Assembly: GCA_963791295.1 (NCBI GenBank)
Contig: CAWBRY010000001.1
Location: forward strand, 124,001-188,000
DNA from: CAWBRY01 sp963791295
GTDB lineage: Bacteria > Bacteroidota > Bacteroidia > Chitinophagales > Chitinophagaceae
Direction: 5' to 3'
DNA length: 64,000 nucleotides
The position numbers and the translations under genes were made by a program. Positions 27,035 through 36,648 of this stretch are shown piece after piece. Under the pieces are notes generated by a model that was not told where the DNA came from, made no database searches, and worked only from the letters and a program-made list of their open reading frames with translations. Position 1 is the first letter of the stretch. Each line of letters starts with the position of its first letter.

Positions 27035-28141
27035 ATGAAAAAGGCAGGGTATATGGAGGCCAAGAACAGGTTTACCTTTCTTCTGATGAAGTGGAACAAA
27101 GATGAAAATCGAAGGCAAATGCCATGGAAAGGTGAGAAGGACCCTTACAAGATATGGTTGAGCGAGATCATTCTCCAACAAACCCGGGTCGGGCAGGGCC
27201 TGACTTATTACAACAAGTTTCTGGATACTTATCCCGACATTCAGAAGTTGGCAGCCGCTGAGGATGAGAAGGTATTCAAATTGTGGGAAGGACTGGGATA
27301 TTATGAAAGGTGCAGGAATTTAATGGCGACAGCCCGGTTTATAGCCGGGGAACTTCAAGGGAAATTTCCTGATTCAATAGATGAAATAAGATCATTGAAA
27401 GGTGTTGGCCCATACACAGCAGCGGCGATCGCATCATTCGCTTTCAATTTACCGCATGCAGTCGTTGATGGAAATGTTATTCGGTTATTGTCACGGTATT
27501 TCGGATACGACAAATTGATAGATTCAATTGAAGGAAAAACTTTTCTTGCACAGTTGGCAAATGAGTTATTAGAAAAGAATCATCCGGGATCATATAACCA
27601 GGCGATAATGGATTTTGGAGCAGTCGTTTGTAAACCCGTTAATCCATTGTGTAGTCAATGCATTTTTAAGAAACACTGCATTGCTTTCCAAACAAACAGG
27701 GTCAATGAACTTCCTGTCAGGAAAAAGAAAAGCCCCATTCAAAAAAGATATTTCTATTATTTATTGCCCGAATTCAATCAGCGTGTGGTTCTTTGCAAAA
27801 GAAAAGAGGATGATATCTGGCGCGATTTGTATGAGTTCCCGATAATCGAAGCAAGGAAGGATATTGGTCAGAAACAAATACTTCAACTTGCCGAAAAGAA
27901 AGGAATTTTAATGAAAGGAAATTATGACGTGGTTGATTACTCGCGGCCATTCAGGCAACAGCTTTCCCATCGATTAATTGCCGGCCGGTTCATTCAAATT
28001 AGATTTAAAAGCAAGCCACCGGGAAATAGTGATTGGCTCTGGGTGAGGAAAAAAATCATCAGTGAGTACGCTTTTCCCAAATTCATAAATGTTTATCTGC
28101 ATGAACAGTTCCCGATGATTCAAAAAGCGATCAATAAATGA
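27035..28141 (+). CDS. mutY: A/G-specific adenine glycosylase MutY
   Basis: 368 residues. PWKGEKDPYKIWLSEIILQQT opens the catalytic domain, with Glu in the SEIILQQT motif. The helix-hairpin-helix LKGVGPYTAAAI precedes the catalytic Asp in HAVVDGNVIRLLSRYFG. The four-cysteine iron-sulfur loop is complete (Cys-x6-Cys-x2-Cys-x5-Cys; CKPVNPLCSQCIFKKHC). The C-terminal NUDIX-like domain (about 235-360) recognises 8-oxoguanine opposite adenine. MutY removes the misincorporated adenine. The ATG at 27035 is used; an ATG six codons later (27053) is possible. Confidence 0.95.
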   Translation: MKKAGYMEAKNRFTFLLMKWNKDENRRQMPWKGEKDPYKIWLSEIILQQTRVGQGLTYYNKFLDTYPDIQKLAAAEDEKVFKLWEGLGYYERCRNLMATARFIAGELQGKFPDSIDEIRSLKGVGPYTAAAIASFAFNLPHAVVDGNVIRLLSRYFGYDKLIDSIEGKTFLAQLANELLEKNHPGSYNQAIMDFGAVVCKPVNPLCSQCIFKKHCIAFQTNRVNELPVRKKKSPIQKRYFYYLLPEFNQRVVLCKRKEDDIWRDLYEFPIIEARKDIGQKQILQLAEKKGILMKGNYDVVDYSRPFRQQLSHRLIAGRFIQIRFKSKPPGNSDWLWVRKKIISEYAFPKFINVYLHEQFPMIQKAINK

Positions 28142-28149
28142 CTTATTTT

Positions 28150-28182
28150 TTTGACTTTTCCCCTTAAAACAATCTAACTTTA
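28150..28182 (+). promoter_or_regulatory. Putative promoter of ssb
   Basis: TTTG at 28150-28153 and TAACTTTA at 28175-28182 (seven of eight to TAnnTTTG) are separated by 21 bases, about 50 bases upstream of the ssb ATG. Confidence 0.5.
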
Positions 28183-28230
28183 ATAAGCATTTAGACAGAG
28201 ACGATTTGTAAACACGAAAAACTAGATCGT

Positions 28231-28662
28231 ATGAGAGGCGTAAATCGTGTAATGCTTATCGGTAATCTTGGAAAAGATCCTGATGTTCAGTTTCTGGAAG
28301 GAAATATTGCAGTAGCGAAATTCCCACTTGCCACTACAGAAACGTTTAAAGACCGGTCAGGTAAATTAGTATCTCAAACAGAATGGCACACCGTCGTATT
28401 ATGGCGTGGTCTTGCAGAATTAGCCCAAAAATATCTTCATAAAAGCAGCCTGGTTTACATAGAGGGTCGTTTAAGAACCCGCAGTTGGGAGGATAAGGAT
28501 GGTAACCGAAAATCGGCAACCGAGGTTGTGGGCGACAATTTGATCATGCTTGACAAAAGAACCGAAAGCCCTCCAGTGCCTCCTCCTCACGAAGGAGGAT
28601 TGGAGAACGTCGGCGGATCGGATATGCCCATGGGAGATCCTTCCGAAAGCCTTCCCTTTTAG
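28231..28662 (+). CDS. ssb: Single-stranded DNA-binding protein
   Basis: 143 residues. The OB-fold (about 1-105) begins MRGVNRVMLIGNLGKDPDVQ and contains WHTVVLWRGLAELAQKYL and VYIEGRLRTRSWEDKDG. A short flexible tail ends DPSESLPF, a variant of the DDIPF tip that recruits repair and replication partners. It binds single-stranded DNA during replication, recombination and repair. The order mutY-ssb-gldE-gldD is conserved in Bacteroidota. Confidence 0.95.
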   Translation: MRGVNRVMLIGNLGKDPDVQFLEGNIAVAKFPLATTETFKDRSGKLVSQTEWHTVVLWRGLAELAQKYLHKSSLVYIEGRLRTRSWEDKDGNRKSATEVVGDNLIMLDKRTESPPVPPPHEGGLENVGGSDMPMGDPSESLPF

Positions 28663-28746
28663 AACATACGGATTTATGTTTTAACTTTGTTATCGACAGG
28701 CAGGTCTCATGGCCTGCCTGTCTGATGATAAACAAAATCCTTTATT

Positions 28747-30048
28747 TTGGAAATTCACTTACTCGCCGTCAATCCTCCCCTTTCCACCATCCTCGTCATC
28801 ATACTGATTGTTCTGCTGATGCTTACGTTCACCATCTCCGGTGCGGAAGTAGCTTTGTTTTCTTTAAACAATAAGGATGTGAACATGCTTAAGACCAAGC
28901 AACATTCATCCGCAAAACGCATTGTCAGCTTACTGGAAGAACCTAAAGAAGTGTATGCTTCACTACTGATTGCCGGGACTTTCGTGAATATCTGCATCAT
29001 CGTACTTTTTAATTACCTGATCACGGAATTCATTTCTTTTGTTGCCGTTGGCTTTCTCGTTGAATTATTTTCCAAGGTGCTGGTCATTGCTTTTGTATTG
29101 GTGTTCTTTGGAGAAGTGTTGCCCAAAGTCTGGGCTACGCAGAATAATATACGTTTTGCTTACGGAGTTTCATTCATAGTTGAATCGCTGCATCTCTTAC
29201 TGCGGCGTATCAGCAAATGGGTCATTTCATTGGCTGACGGTATTGGAAACAGGCTGGGTGCCAACCGCTCCCAGGCGATGAGCATTCGCGAACTCGATGA
29301 AGCCATTGACATTAAGACGGATGAAGAAGCCTCGCAGGAGGAAAAAAATATCATGAAAGGTATTGTCAAATTCGGCAATATATCTGTCAAACAGATCATG
29401 CGAAGCCGCCTCGACGTAAATGGAGTGGATTATAATTCATCGTTGGGCGATCTCGTTCGCCGTGTAGAAGAGCTCCACTATTCCAGATTGCCTGTATATC
29501 GCAATAGTCTGGATGACGTGGCGGGAATCATCAATACAAAGGATTTGATACCCTATCTCAATGAATCGGATGGCTATGACTGGCATGCACTCATGCGCAC
29601 GCCTTATTTCGTTCCGGAATCAAAGTTGATTGAAGATCTGTTAAAGGACTTCCAGCAGAAAAGGACCCATTTTGCGATCGTAGTGGACGAGTTTGGAGGT
29701 ACCAGTGGCATCGTCACCATGGAAGACATCCTCGAAGAAGTAATTGGAGATATCAAAGACGAATTTGACGAAGAAGAAAGCGGTAATAAGAAACTCGCGG
29801 AAAACGACTATGTCTTTGAAGGAAGGACCATGATCCATGATATGTGCAAGACAATGAGACTATCCATCGATGCCTTTGATTCGGTTAGAGGTGAAAGTGA
29901 TTCCTTAGCTGGGTTAGTCCTGGAGCTGGCGGGAGAATTTCCGGAGGTCAATGCCGTCATTCCCTTTGAAAATTTTGAATTTACTGTGATGCAGGCAGAT
30001 AGCAATCGTATTCAATTGGTAAGAGTAACCGTGAAATCCAGATCATGA
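28747..30048 (+). CDS. gldE: GldE, CNNM/CorC-family membrane protein of the gliding/T9SS gene set
   Basis: 433 residues from TTG 28747. Four hydrophobic segments between about 8 and 140 form the DUF21/CNNM membrane domain (SGAEVALFSLNNKDVNML). Two CBS domains follow (MRSRLDVNGVDYNSSLGDLV and MRTPYFVPESKLIEDLLKDF, then the HFAIVVDEFGGTSGIVTMED signature). The C-terminal CorC_HlyC domain covers about 345-430. In gliding flavobacteria GldE is functionally linked to GldD and required for motility and T9SS activity. The stop overlaps the gldD start by 4 bases (ATGA), so translation is coupled. Confidence 0.9.
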   Translation: MEIHLLAVNPPLSTILVIILIVLLMLTFTISGAEVALFSLNNKDVNMLKTKQHSSAKRIVSLLEEPKEVYASLLIAGTFVNICIIVLFNYLITEFISFVAVGFLVELFSKVLVIAFVLVFFGEVLPKVWATQNNIRFAYGVSFIVESLHLLLRRISKWVISLADGIGNRLGANRSQAMSIRELDEAIDIKTDEEASQEEKNIMKGIVKFGNISVKQIMRSRLDVNGVDYNSSLGDLVRRVEELHYSRLPVYRNSLDDVAGIINTKDLIPYLNESDGYDWHALMRTPYFVPESKLIEDLLKDFQQKRTHFAIVVDEFGGTSGIVTMEDILEEVIGDIKDEFDEEESGNKKLAENDYVFEGRTMIHDMCKTMRLSIDAFDSVRGESDSLAGLVLELAGEFPEVNAVIPFENFEFTVMQADSNRIQLVRVTVKSRS

Positions 30049-30680
30049 TAAAACGATTTCCTATGAGTTTTAAGCGGACTCAGCCAGGTAACTTGTTCTT
30101 ATTTTCTTTGGCTCTCTCTTCGTTTATCATTGTTTCCTGCAATAGCAACTATACCGTTGGAAAAAAGCGGGGTTATTTTCGCATTGACCTGCCCGAAAAA
30201 AAATACCAGCGATTCGATCAACCAGGCTATCCTTATTCTTTTGAATACCCGGTTTATGCAAATGTGCTCAAAGACAGCACTTTTTTTGAAGACAAACCCG
30301 AAAATCCCTGGTGGATCAATATTGATCTGCCGCAGTTCGCCGGCAGGATTTATATCAGTTATAAAGAGATCGGTTCTCGCAATAAGTTTGATTCGCTTGT
30401 GAATGATGCCTTCAAGATGGCTTATAAGAAACACTCGGATATATCCACTGGCATAACCGACAGTCTGATGAAGACTCCGAACAATGTGGAGGGACTTTAC
30501 TTTAACCTGGCGGGAAATACGGCGACAGCCAATCAATTTTTCCTCACCGATTCGACCAAACATTTCCTGAGAGGCGCCTTGTATTTTGATGCCGCTCCTA
30601 ATGTTGACTCCCTGGGTCTTGTCAATGAATTTCTTAAAAAAGATATGCTTCACCTGATCAATACGCTTCATTGGAAGTAG
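30045..30680 (+). CDS. gldD: Gliding motility lipoprotein GldD
   Basis: 211 residues from ATG 30045; the ATG at 30063 is an alternative that still leaves the lipoprotein signal. The hydrophobic segment LFLFSLALSSFIIVSC provides the lipobox. The mature protein begins NYTVGKKRGYFRIDLPEKKYQ and contains WWINIDLPQFAGRIYISYK, both characteristic of GldD. It is required for T9SS-dependent surface transport in gliding relatives. Presence with gldE agrees with the T9SS sorting domain on the protein at 449-1804. Whether this organism glides cannot be told from the window. Confidence 0.9.
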   Translation: MIKRFPMSFKRTQPGNLFLFSLALSSFIIVSCNSNYTVGKKRGYFRIDLPEKKYQRFDQPGYPYSFEYPVYANVLKDSTFFEDKPENPWWINIDLPQFAGRIYISYKEIGSRNKFDSLVNDAFKMAYKKHSDISTGITDSLMKTPNNVEGLYFNLAGNTATANQFFLTDSTKHFLRGALYFDAAPNVDSLGLVNEFLKKDMLHLINTLHWK

Positions 30681-30690
30681 TTGGGTAACT

Positions 30691-31314
30691 TTGACCAAAT
30701 CAAACAACGTGATCGTCATCGACAACATATTAATTAGTGACGAAGTGATCGAGCAGCAATTTGTTTGCGATCTGAATAAATGTAAGGGAGGCTGCTGCGA
30801 GGAGGGCGATGCCGGCGCGCCACTGGAAAAGGAGGAGCTCGACCTGCTTCCAGAATTATATGAAAAGATCAAACCCTATCTCACTGAGGCAGCTATTGCC
30901 GAGATCGAGAAAAAAGGAAAATATGTTTACAGTAGAGAATTTGGTTGGGTAACTCCAACCCTGGGCAATGATAAGGGTATATGTGTATATGGAAGCCGTG
31001 ATGAAAAAGGGATCATCAGGTGTGCATTTGAACAGGCATACTATGATGGCGTGATCGAGTGGAAAAAACCAATTAGCTGTCATTTGTTTCCCATCATTGC
31101 TAAGAAAGGAAAGCACGGTGACTATGAAAGAGTCAATTTTGAACCGCGTGAAAAACTCTGCAATCCAGCTTGTGGATTGGGAAAAAGATTAAAAGTCCCA
31201 ACCTATCAATTCCTAAAAGAAGCGTTGACCCGGAAGTATGGCGAAGAATTTTTTACGGCATTGGATAATGTCGCGCAGGTACAGGCGAATCGAAATGAAA
31301 AGCACTTAATCTAA
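30691..31314 (+). CDS. DUF3109 family cysteine-rich protein
   Basis: 207 residues from TTG 30691. The GTG at 30709 may be the true start, since family members usually begin just before an ILISDEVIE-like strand. The conserved block CDLNKCKGGCCEEGDAGAP and later Cys residues (GICVYG, IIRCAFEQAYYDG, ISCHLFPI, CNPACGLG) suggest a metal or iron-sulfur site related to YkgJ-type proteins. No function is established. It sits 10 bases after gldD and 6 bases before the LutB-like gene, so it belongs to that operon. Confidence 0.85.
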   Translation: MTKSNNVIVIDNILISDEVIEQQFVCDLNKCKGGCCEEGDAGAPLEKEELDLLPELYEKIKPYLTEAAIAEIEKKGKYVYSREFGWVTPTLGNDKGICVYGSRDEKGIIRCAFEQAYYDGVIEWKKPISCHLFPIIAKKGKHGDYERVNFEPREKLCNPACGLGKRLKVPTYQFLKEALTRKYGEEFFTALDNVAQVQANRNEKHLI

Positions 31315-31320
31315 TTTACT

Positions 31321-32700
31321 GTGAAGGAAAACGCGTCGGGATTTATTGCCAAAAGCACCGTAAAGGCAGCTGATAAAGACCATCGCCGCAAGATCAATTT
31401 TAATATTGGAAAGTACAACGCTGTTGTGCCCAAAGGCAAGGCGCAATTCAGTGATCTCAACCTCGCAAGAGAAAGAGCGAAGAATATCAAGTGGAAAGCA
31501 ATCGAGACACTCGACAAACAACTGGAAGCGTTTGAAGTCGCTATAACTCAGCGGGGCGCCAGGGTCATATGGGCAGAAGATGCGCAGGAAGCCCTGAATG
31601 CTATTCAAAAAATTTGCGAAGAAAAGAAATGCAAGACGCTGGTGAAAAGCAAGAGCATGGTCACCGAAGAAATTCACCTGAATGCTTTTTTGGAAGAAAT
31701 TGGAATTGAAAGTATCGAAACCGATTTGGGAGAATATATACAACAATTGGATGGAGAGCCTCCTTACCATATTGTCACTCCTGCCATGCACAAAAGCAAG
31801 GAGGATGTCGCAAAACTGTTTGCCGAAAAATTGGGTACTGATCCCCGCGCAACACCCGAAGAATTGACGTTGATTGCACGGCAGACTCTTCGGCAGAAAT
31901 ACCTGGATGCGGAGATAGGTGTAACTGGTGCTAATTTTATTATTTCAGACATTGGCGGAATAGCAGTGACGGAAAATGAAGGAAACGCGCGGTTAAGTTC
32001 TGCATGGCCTCCAACACATATTGTGGTGGTCGGAATTGAAAAAGTGATTCCGAGCCTTGCTGATCTTGCCTTGTTCTGGCCATTGCTGGCGACTTATGGC
32101 ACCGGTCAGATTATCACTGTTTACAACACCATTATTACCGGACCCAAAAGGGCCAATGAATCGGATGGTCCTGAAAATATGTACGTGATCCTATTAGATA
32201 ATGGTCGTACGAATATCCTGGCCAATGAAAAACAAAGGGAAAGTCTTTATTGCATTCGATGTGGCGCCTGCCTGAACGCATGCCCGGTCTATAAGAATAT
32301 TGGCGGTCATGCTTACGACACTGCATACACCGGACCGATCGGATCGGTGCTCACTCCGCATTTAAAGGATATGGGTGAATGGAAACACCTGAGCTATGCC
32401 TCTTCATTGTGTGGGAATTGCACAGAAGTTTGTGCGGTAAAAATAAACCTGCATGAATTATTGCTCGAGAATCGATATGAATCTGTTGAAGAAGGACACA
32501 GCAAGATGAAAGAACGGGCAGCATGGAAAATGTGGAAGCACGGTATGTTGCATAGACGATGGATCAACATTCCTGGGGGCAAGACAAAAAGTTGGCTGGT
32601 CAATCGTTTCATGAAAGCATGGAAACTCCGAAGAGGTGAATTGAAGTTTCCGGATAAATCGTTTAACCAGCAATGGAAAGAAAAATTTGGCAACCAATAG
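31321..32700 (+). CDS. LutB/LldF-type iron-sulfur protein, lactate utilisation family
   Basis: 459 residues starting at GTG 31321. The LUD domain (about 70-290) contains SKSMVTEEIHLN and TGANFIISDIGGIAVTENEG. Two ferredoxin-like cysteine clusters follow, CIRCGACLNACPVY (CxxCxxCxxxC) and CGNCTEVCAVKINLHELL, each with a nearby extra Cys. LutB acts with LutA and LutC in L-lactate oxidation, feeding electrons to the respiratory chain. No lutA is adjacent, and the only LutC-like LUD gene in the window is 20 kb away behind ftsH, so the partners are probably encoded separately. Confidence 0.88.
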   Translation: MKENASGFIAKSTVKAADKDHRRKINFNIGKYNAVVPKGKAQFSDLNLARERAKNIKWKAIETLDKQLEAFEVAITQRGARVIWAEDAQEALNAIQKICEEKKCKTLVKSKSMVTEEIHLNAFLEEIGIESIETDLGEYIQQLDGEPPYHIVTPAMHKSKEDVAKLFAEKLGTDPRATPEELTLIARQTLRQKYLDAEIGVTGANFIISDIGGIAVTENEGNARLSSAWPPTHIVVVGIEKVIPSLADLALFWPLLATYGTGQIITVYNTIITGPKRANESDGPENMYVILLDNGRTNILANEKQRESLYCIRCGACLNACPVYKNIGGHAYDTAYTGPIGSVLTPHLKDMGEWKHLSYASSLCGNCTEVCAVKINLHELLLENRYESVEEGHSKMKERAAWKMWKHGMLHRRWINIPGGKTKSWLVNRFMKAWKLRRGELKFPDKSFNQQWKEKFGNQ

Positions 32701-32710
32701 CTATCATTGA

Positions 32711-34036
32711 GTGATCATTCTTACTCATACAATAACCTCCCGACTCCGATACATTGCTGATTTTATAGGAAAAGAAATTTTCGGCGAGCCATTTGAGCTG
32801 ATCACCGACACAGCTGCGTTCGATCGATATGAAGGATCACGCGTCAATTATACCAATCAAAGAAGGAACCCAAAAGATTTTTGGATTCAACCTCATTCCA
32901 TACTTTTCGAAACAGGTTGCGTGTCTCAAACGTTAAACTGCTTTGAAACAAATGGTCAAAAGGCATTCTTCGAAACCAAAGGAGATTTTCCGTTCGACAT
33001 CTTCGCCTCTTCATTTTATCTGCTTAGTCGCTATGAAGAATACCTTCCTCACCAAAAGGATATGTATGGCCGCTACGCTCACGAAAATTCTTTGGCCTTC
33101 CGCGAAGGGTTTCTTCAATTGCCGTTGGTCAACCTTTGGTTTCTGCATTTCAGGAATGTCATCAAGGATCGCTTTCCTGGAGTGAATATTCCTGTAACAT
33201 ATCCCAGGTTCCTGCCTACCTATGATATCGATGAAGCCTGGTCATATAAACACAAGGATTGGTGGCGTACCGTTGGAGCAATGGGAAAGGCAATACTCGC
33301 GGGTCGGTGGTCCTCCATTGCCGAACGACGAAAAGTCTTGCGAGGAAAGAAGGCTGACCCATTTGACAGCTATGAATGGATAGACCGGCTGCATGATCAA
33401 TACCAACTGAAGCCATATTATTTCTTTTTAGTGGCGGAAAGAACCGGGAAGTATGACAGGAATATTTTGCCCCGGGAAGAAAAGTTTCAGGAGTTGCTTC
33501 GGCATCATTCAAAAAGGTATAAGATTGGAGTTCATCCTTCCTGGCAAAGTGGGGATGATGCATCGCTCATTATTCGCGAAAAGCAGAAGATAGAAGAAAT
33601 AAGCGGTCGGAAAATTATTTCCTCCCGGCAGCATTATATACGGTTTACATTGCCTGATACCTACCGGCTCCTGATCCAATCCGGCTTTAAAGAAGATTTT
33701 TCTATGGGATATGGCAGCATCAATGGTTTCAGAGCATCCACTGCTTCGCCATTTTTCTGGTATGATCTGAACAACGAGCAGATCACCGAGCTATTATTAT
33801 ATCCATTCTGCTTTATGGAAGCCAATTCATTCTACGAACAAAAAGTTTCTTCAGAAATGGCGTTGGAAGAAATGCGACACTATTATCAACTGATCAAAAT
33901 GGTGAATGGAACTTTTATCAGCATCTGGCATAACTCATTCCTGGGAACAGAACCGAAATTCGCGGGATGGCGGGAAGTATATGAACAGTTTATCAGAGAA
34001 ACCTGTAGTGATCAGATGCCCTCCGTTTCAGGTTGA
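32711..34036 (+). CDS. Polysaccharide deacetylase family protein
   Basis: 441 residues from GTG 32711. A 130-residue N-terminal domain of the type found in Bacteroidota deacetylases is followed by a NodB-like core. The first metal motif reads TYDIDEAW (the Asp pair), and a later IGVHPSWQS carries a histidine expected in motif 2. The end SIWHNSFLG matches the final conserved His. No signal peptide is visible, so it may act in the cytoplasm or at the inner face on glycan precursors. Its last 25 bases overlap the end of the convergent transporter gene. Confidence 0.82.
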   Translation: MIILTHTITSRLRYIADFIGKEIFGEPFELITDTAAFDRYEGSRVNYTNQRRNPKDFWIQPHSILFETGCVSQTLNCFETNGQKAFFETKGDFPFDIFASSFYLLSRYEEYLPHQKDMYGRYAHENSLAFREGFLQLPLVNLWFLHFRNVIKDRFPGVNIPVTYPRFLPTYDIDEAWSYKHKDWWRTVGAMGKAILAGRWSSIAERRKVLRGKKADPFDSYEWIDRLHDQYQLKPYYFFLVAERTGKYDRNILPREEKFQELLRHHSKRYKIGVHPSWQSGDDASLIIREKQKIEEISGRKIISSRQHYIRFTLPDTYRLLIQSGFKEDFSMGYGSINGFRASTASPFFWYDLNNEQITELLLYPFCFMEANSFYEQKVSSEMALEEMRHYYQLIKMVNGTFISIWHNSFLGTEPKFAGWREVYEQFIRETCSDQMPSVSG

Positions 34037-35019
34037 GTAGGTGAAGGAATAGATCGAAAAGCCTGGTTGACCAGGTAAATGCCAAGGAGCGTGACCGTTC
34101 CGCCCACAATAATAAAGACGCTAATCTTTTCATTGAAGATGAGCCAGCCACAAATTATAGCTACCATCGGATTGACATATGCATAGATCGACACCTGTTC
34201 TGTCGGCAAATTCTGTAAGGCATATAGGTACGCAATGAAGGCCACCAATGAGCCGAAGATCACCAGGAATGCAATCGATGCCCAGGATTGCCATGGAATT
34301 TCTATTAACGCAACCGCGTTGCCGGTAATCTGCGAAAAACTGTATAAGGCAACTCCTGAAATAAGCATTTGCAAACCCAGGCTGAAATAGGGATTAAAAT
34401 TCAAAGCCTGCTTTTTTGTATAGATCGTTGCGAAGGCCCAGGTCCAGGTTGCGCTTAGTGAAAGAATGATCCCAAATCTAAAATCTGCATTTAAAAAATC
34501 CTGCAGGTGTTCATAAAATATAATGCAAACTCCACCAAATCCTAATAGTAATCCAATGCCTGCTTTCAGTGGAATTCTTTCGCGGGAAGAGAACATGGCA
34601 ATCAATACCAACCAAAGTGGAAAGGTTGCGCCCATGATGGAGCCGAGGCCTGCAGAGATATATTTTACTCCCCAGGTACTTAGTCCATTACTCAATCCAA
34701 AATTCAGGAGGCTTAGTACAAGTATGGGGATCCATTCTTTTCCTTTTGGCAACTTTACTCCTCTCGACAGGAAATAGATCACATAGCATAGGCCTGCGAT
34801 CGTCTGACGGATGCTGACCATTTGGAATGGAGGCAGGCGACGTACGCCTTCTTTTGATGCGAGCCAGGTTGTTCCCCAAAGAAAGCAGACGAGTACCAAT
34901 GCAAATATGGCTTTTGTCCGGGTCCCTTTTTTACGAATGGTGAATGGATTGAAAGCGGATAATTGTCTCAGTGAATCGCCGGTTTGCGCTATTGCTTTAT
35001 ATATGTCGAAGCGAGCCAT
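34012..35019 (-). CDS. EamA/DMT superfamily transporter
   Basis: 335 residues. About ten hydrophobic helices are visible between residues 35 and 325, arranged as two EamA repeats. The first begins IFALVLVCFLWGTTWLASKEG, and the second contains WTWAFATIYTKKQAL and LPTEQVSIYAYVNPMVAIICGW, the classic EamA signature. Such permeases export amino acids or metabolites; the substrate cannot be read from sequence. An unusual 35-residue hydrophilic N-terminus precedes the first helix. The gene ends inside the convergent deacetylase gene. Confidence 0.88.
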   Translation of the reverse strand: MARFDIYKAIAQTGDSLRQLSAFNPFTIRKKGTRTKAIFALVLVCFLWGTTWLASKEGVRRLPPFQMVSIRQTIAGLCYVIYFLSRGVKLPKGKEWIPILVLSLLNFGLSNGLSTWGVKYISAGLGSIMGATFPLWLVLIAMFSSRERIPLKAGIGLLLGFGGVCIIFYEHLQDFLNADFRFGIILSLSATWTWAFATIYTKKQALNFNPYFSLGLQMLISGVALYSFSQITGNAVALIEIPWQSWASIAFLVIFGSLVAFIAYLYALQNLPTEQVSIYAYVNPMVAIICGWLIFNEKISVFIIVGGTVTLLGIYLVNQAFRSIPSPTQPETEGI

Positions 35020-35053
35020 GATTTAATAAAGGGAGCCAACCATTCATAAGAAC

Positions 35054-36616
35054 CTAATGCTTGAAATGTCTCATGCCGGTCATTACCAGGGCCAGTCCGT
35101 TTGATTGACAATATTTAATTGAATCGTTGTCACGAATCGAACCACCGGGTTGAATAAAAGCCCGGATGCCTGCCTGGTGTCCCATCTTCACACAATCATC
35201 AAAAGGAAAAAACGCATCACTGGCCATGACGGCGTCATGGAGTTCGAACTTGAATTGTCTTGCTTTTTCAATAGCCTGCCGTAATGAATCAATGCGGCTG
35301 GTTTGTCCGCATCCTTTGCCTACCAACTGCATATTTTTTACTAAGGCGATTGCGTTTGATTTTAAGTGTTTGCAAACAATATTAGCAAACTGAAGATTGG
35401 TTTTTTCCTCATCGGTAGTTTCCCGCCCACCCGTTTCCTTCCAATCGATAAAATTTCCCTTATCTGTCGATTGTACCAATACTCCATTTAGCAATGACCG
35501 AAACATTTGCTCCGATAACATGGATCTATCCACCTTATTAGTTAAGAGAATTCTATTCTTTTTTGATTTCAAAACACTCAGCGCATCGGCATCAAACCCG
35601 GGAGCGATTAACACTTCAAAAAATATCTCACTGATAGCTTCCGCAGTGGATTTATCGATAGTTCCGTTCGAAACCAGTACGCCACCGAATGCACTTTCCG
35701 GGTCGCCGGCAATCGCTGCATCCCAGCTTTCTCTTACTGAGGGTCGTGACGCAATGCCGCAAACATTCGTGTGTTTAATAATCGCGAATACAATTTCCTG
35801 GGTTTTCGAAGCCGTGGGTGAACGTTGAAATTCAGTGATTAGTTGAATGGCTGCATCCACGTCCACAAGGTTGTTGTAAGAAAGTTCTTTTCCATTCAAT
35901 TGGTCAAATAATTTGTTCAGGTCGCCATAATATATCCCCCCCTGATGTGGATTTTCGCCATATCGCATGGAATGAGGGCCTGCAGCGGATTCTAAAAAGA
36001 AGGAAATATCGGAAGCGTCCTGCCCGTTTGACCGATGAAAATATTTGGCGATAGCCACATCATAATTACCAACAACCTCAAAGGCCCTGGCCGCAAAATC
36101 TTTTCTTTGTTCGAGAGTGGTCTCACCCTTTTGGTCGGCAAGTATCTTTTCAAAAGATGTATAGTCTTTCTTGGCGGCAATGACCATCACATCTTTGAAA
36201 TTCTTGGCGGCACCGCGGATCATGGAGGGCCCACCGACATCAATTTTTTCAATGATGGATTTCTCGTCGGCATTTGAAGCCACCGTTTCTTCAAAGGGAT
36301 ATAAATCGACAATAACCAGGTCTATCTCCGGGATCTGGTACTGCTTCATTTCACCCAGGTGTGTTTCATCGTCCCTTTTGCCAAGGATACCTCCAAACAC
36401 AGTGGGATGCAGGGTCTTTACCCTTCCACCAAGTATGGATGGATAACCGGTGAGTTCTTCTACGGATGTTACGTTGGTCCCGAGTTGCTGAATATATTGC
36501 AGTGTACCGCCGGTCGAATAGATCTTTACATCCAGGTCCTGCAATCGTTTAACAATAGGCCCAAGGCCTTCTTTATAAAATACAGAGATAAGCGCAGATC
36601 GAATTTTCCTGTTCAT
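35054..36616 (-). CDS. purH: Bifunctional AICAR transformylase/IMP cyclohydrolase PurH
   Basis: 520 residues from ATG 36616; a TTG two codons upstream (36622) is less likely. The MGS-like IMP cyclohydrolase domain opens with KIRSALISVFYKEGL and contains IYSTGGTLQYI and GGRVKTLHP. The transformylase half contains the catalytic Lys-His pair in IIKHTNVCGIA and ends GMRHFKH, as in most PurH proteins. It performs the last two steps of IMP synthesis. A well-formed promoter lies 33 bases upstream. Confidence 0.96.
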   Translation of the reverse strand: MNRKIRSALISVFYKEGLGPIVKRLQDLDVKIYSTGGTLQYIQQLGTNVTSVEELTGYPSILGGRVKTLHPTVFGGILGKRDDETHLGEMKQYQIPEIDLVIVDLYPFEETVASNADEKSIIEKIDVGGPSMIRGAAKNFKDVMVIAAKKDYTSFEKILADQKGETTLEQRKDFAARAFEVVGNYDVAIAKYFHRSNGQDASDISFFLESAAGPHSMRYGENPHQGGIYYGDLNKLFDQLNGKELSYNNLVDVDAAIQLITEFQRSPTASKTQEIVFAIIKHTNVCGIASRPSVRESWDAAIAGDPESAFGGVLVSNGTIDKSTAEAISEIFFEVLIAPGFDADALSVLKSKKNRILLTNKVDRSMLSEQMFRSLLNGVLVQSTDKGNFIDWKETGGRETTDEEKTNLQFANIVCKHLKSNAIALVKNMQLVGKGCGQTSRIDSLRQAIEKARQFKFELHDAVMASDAFFPFDDCVKMGHQAGIRAFIQPGGSIRDNDSIKYCQSNGLALVMTGMRHFKH

Positions 36617-36648
36617 AGACAATTTTCGGTGGGGATAAGGGTTTGCGC

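Noticed and set aside
30099..30872. 257-codon minus-strand frame over gldD
   Set aside because: It lies antisense to the conserved gldD and DUF3109 genes and shows no family features.
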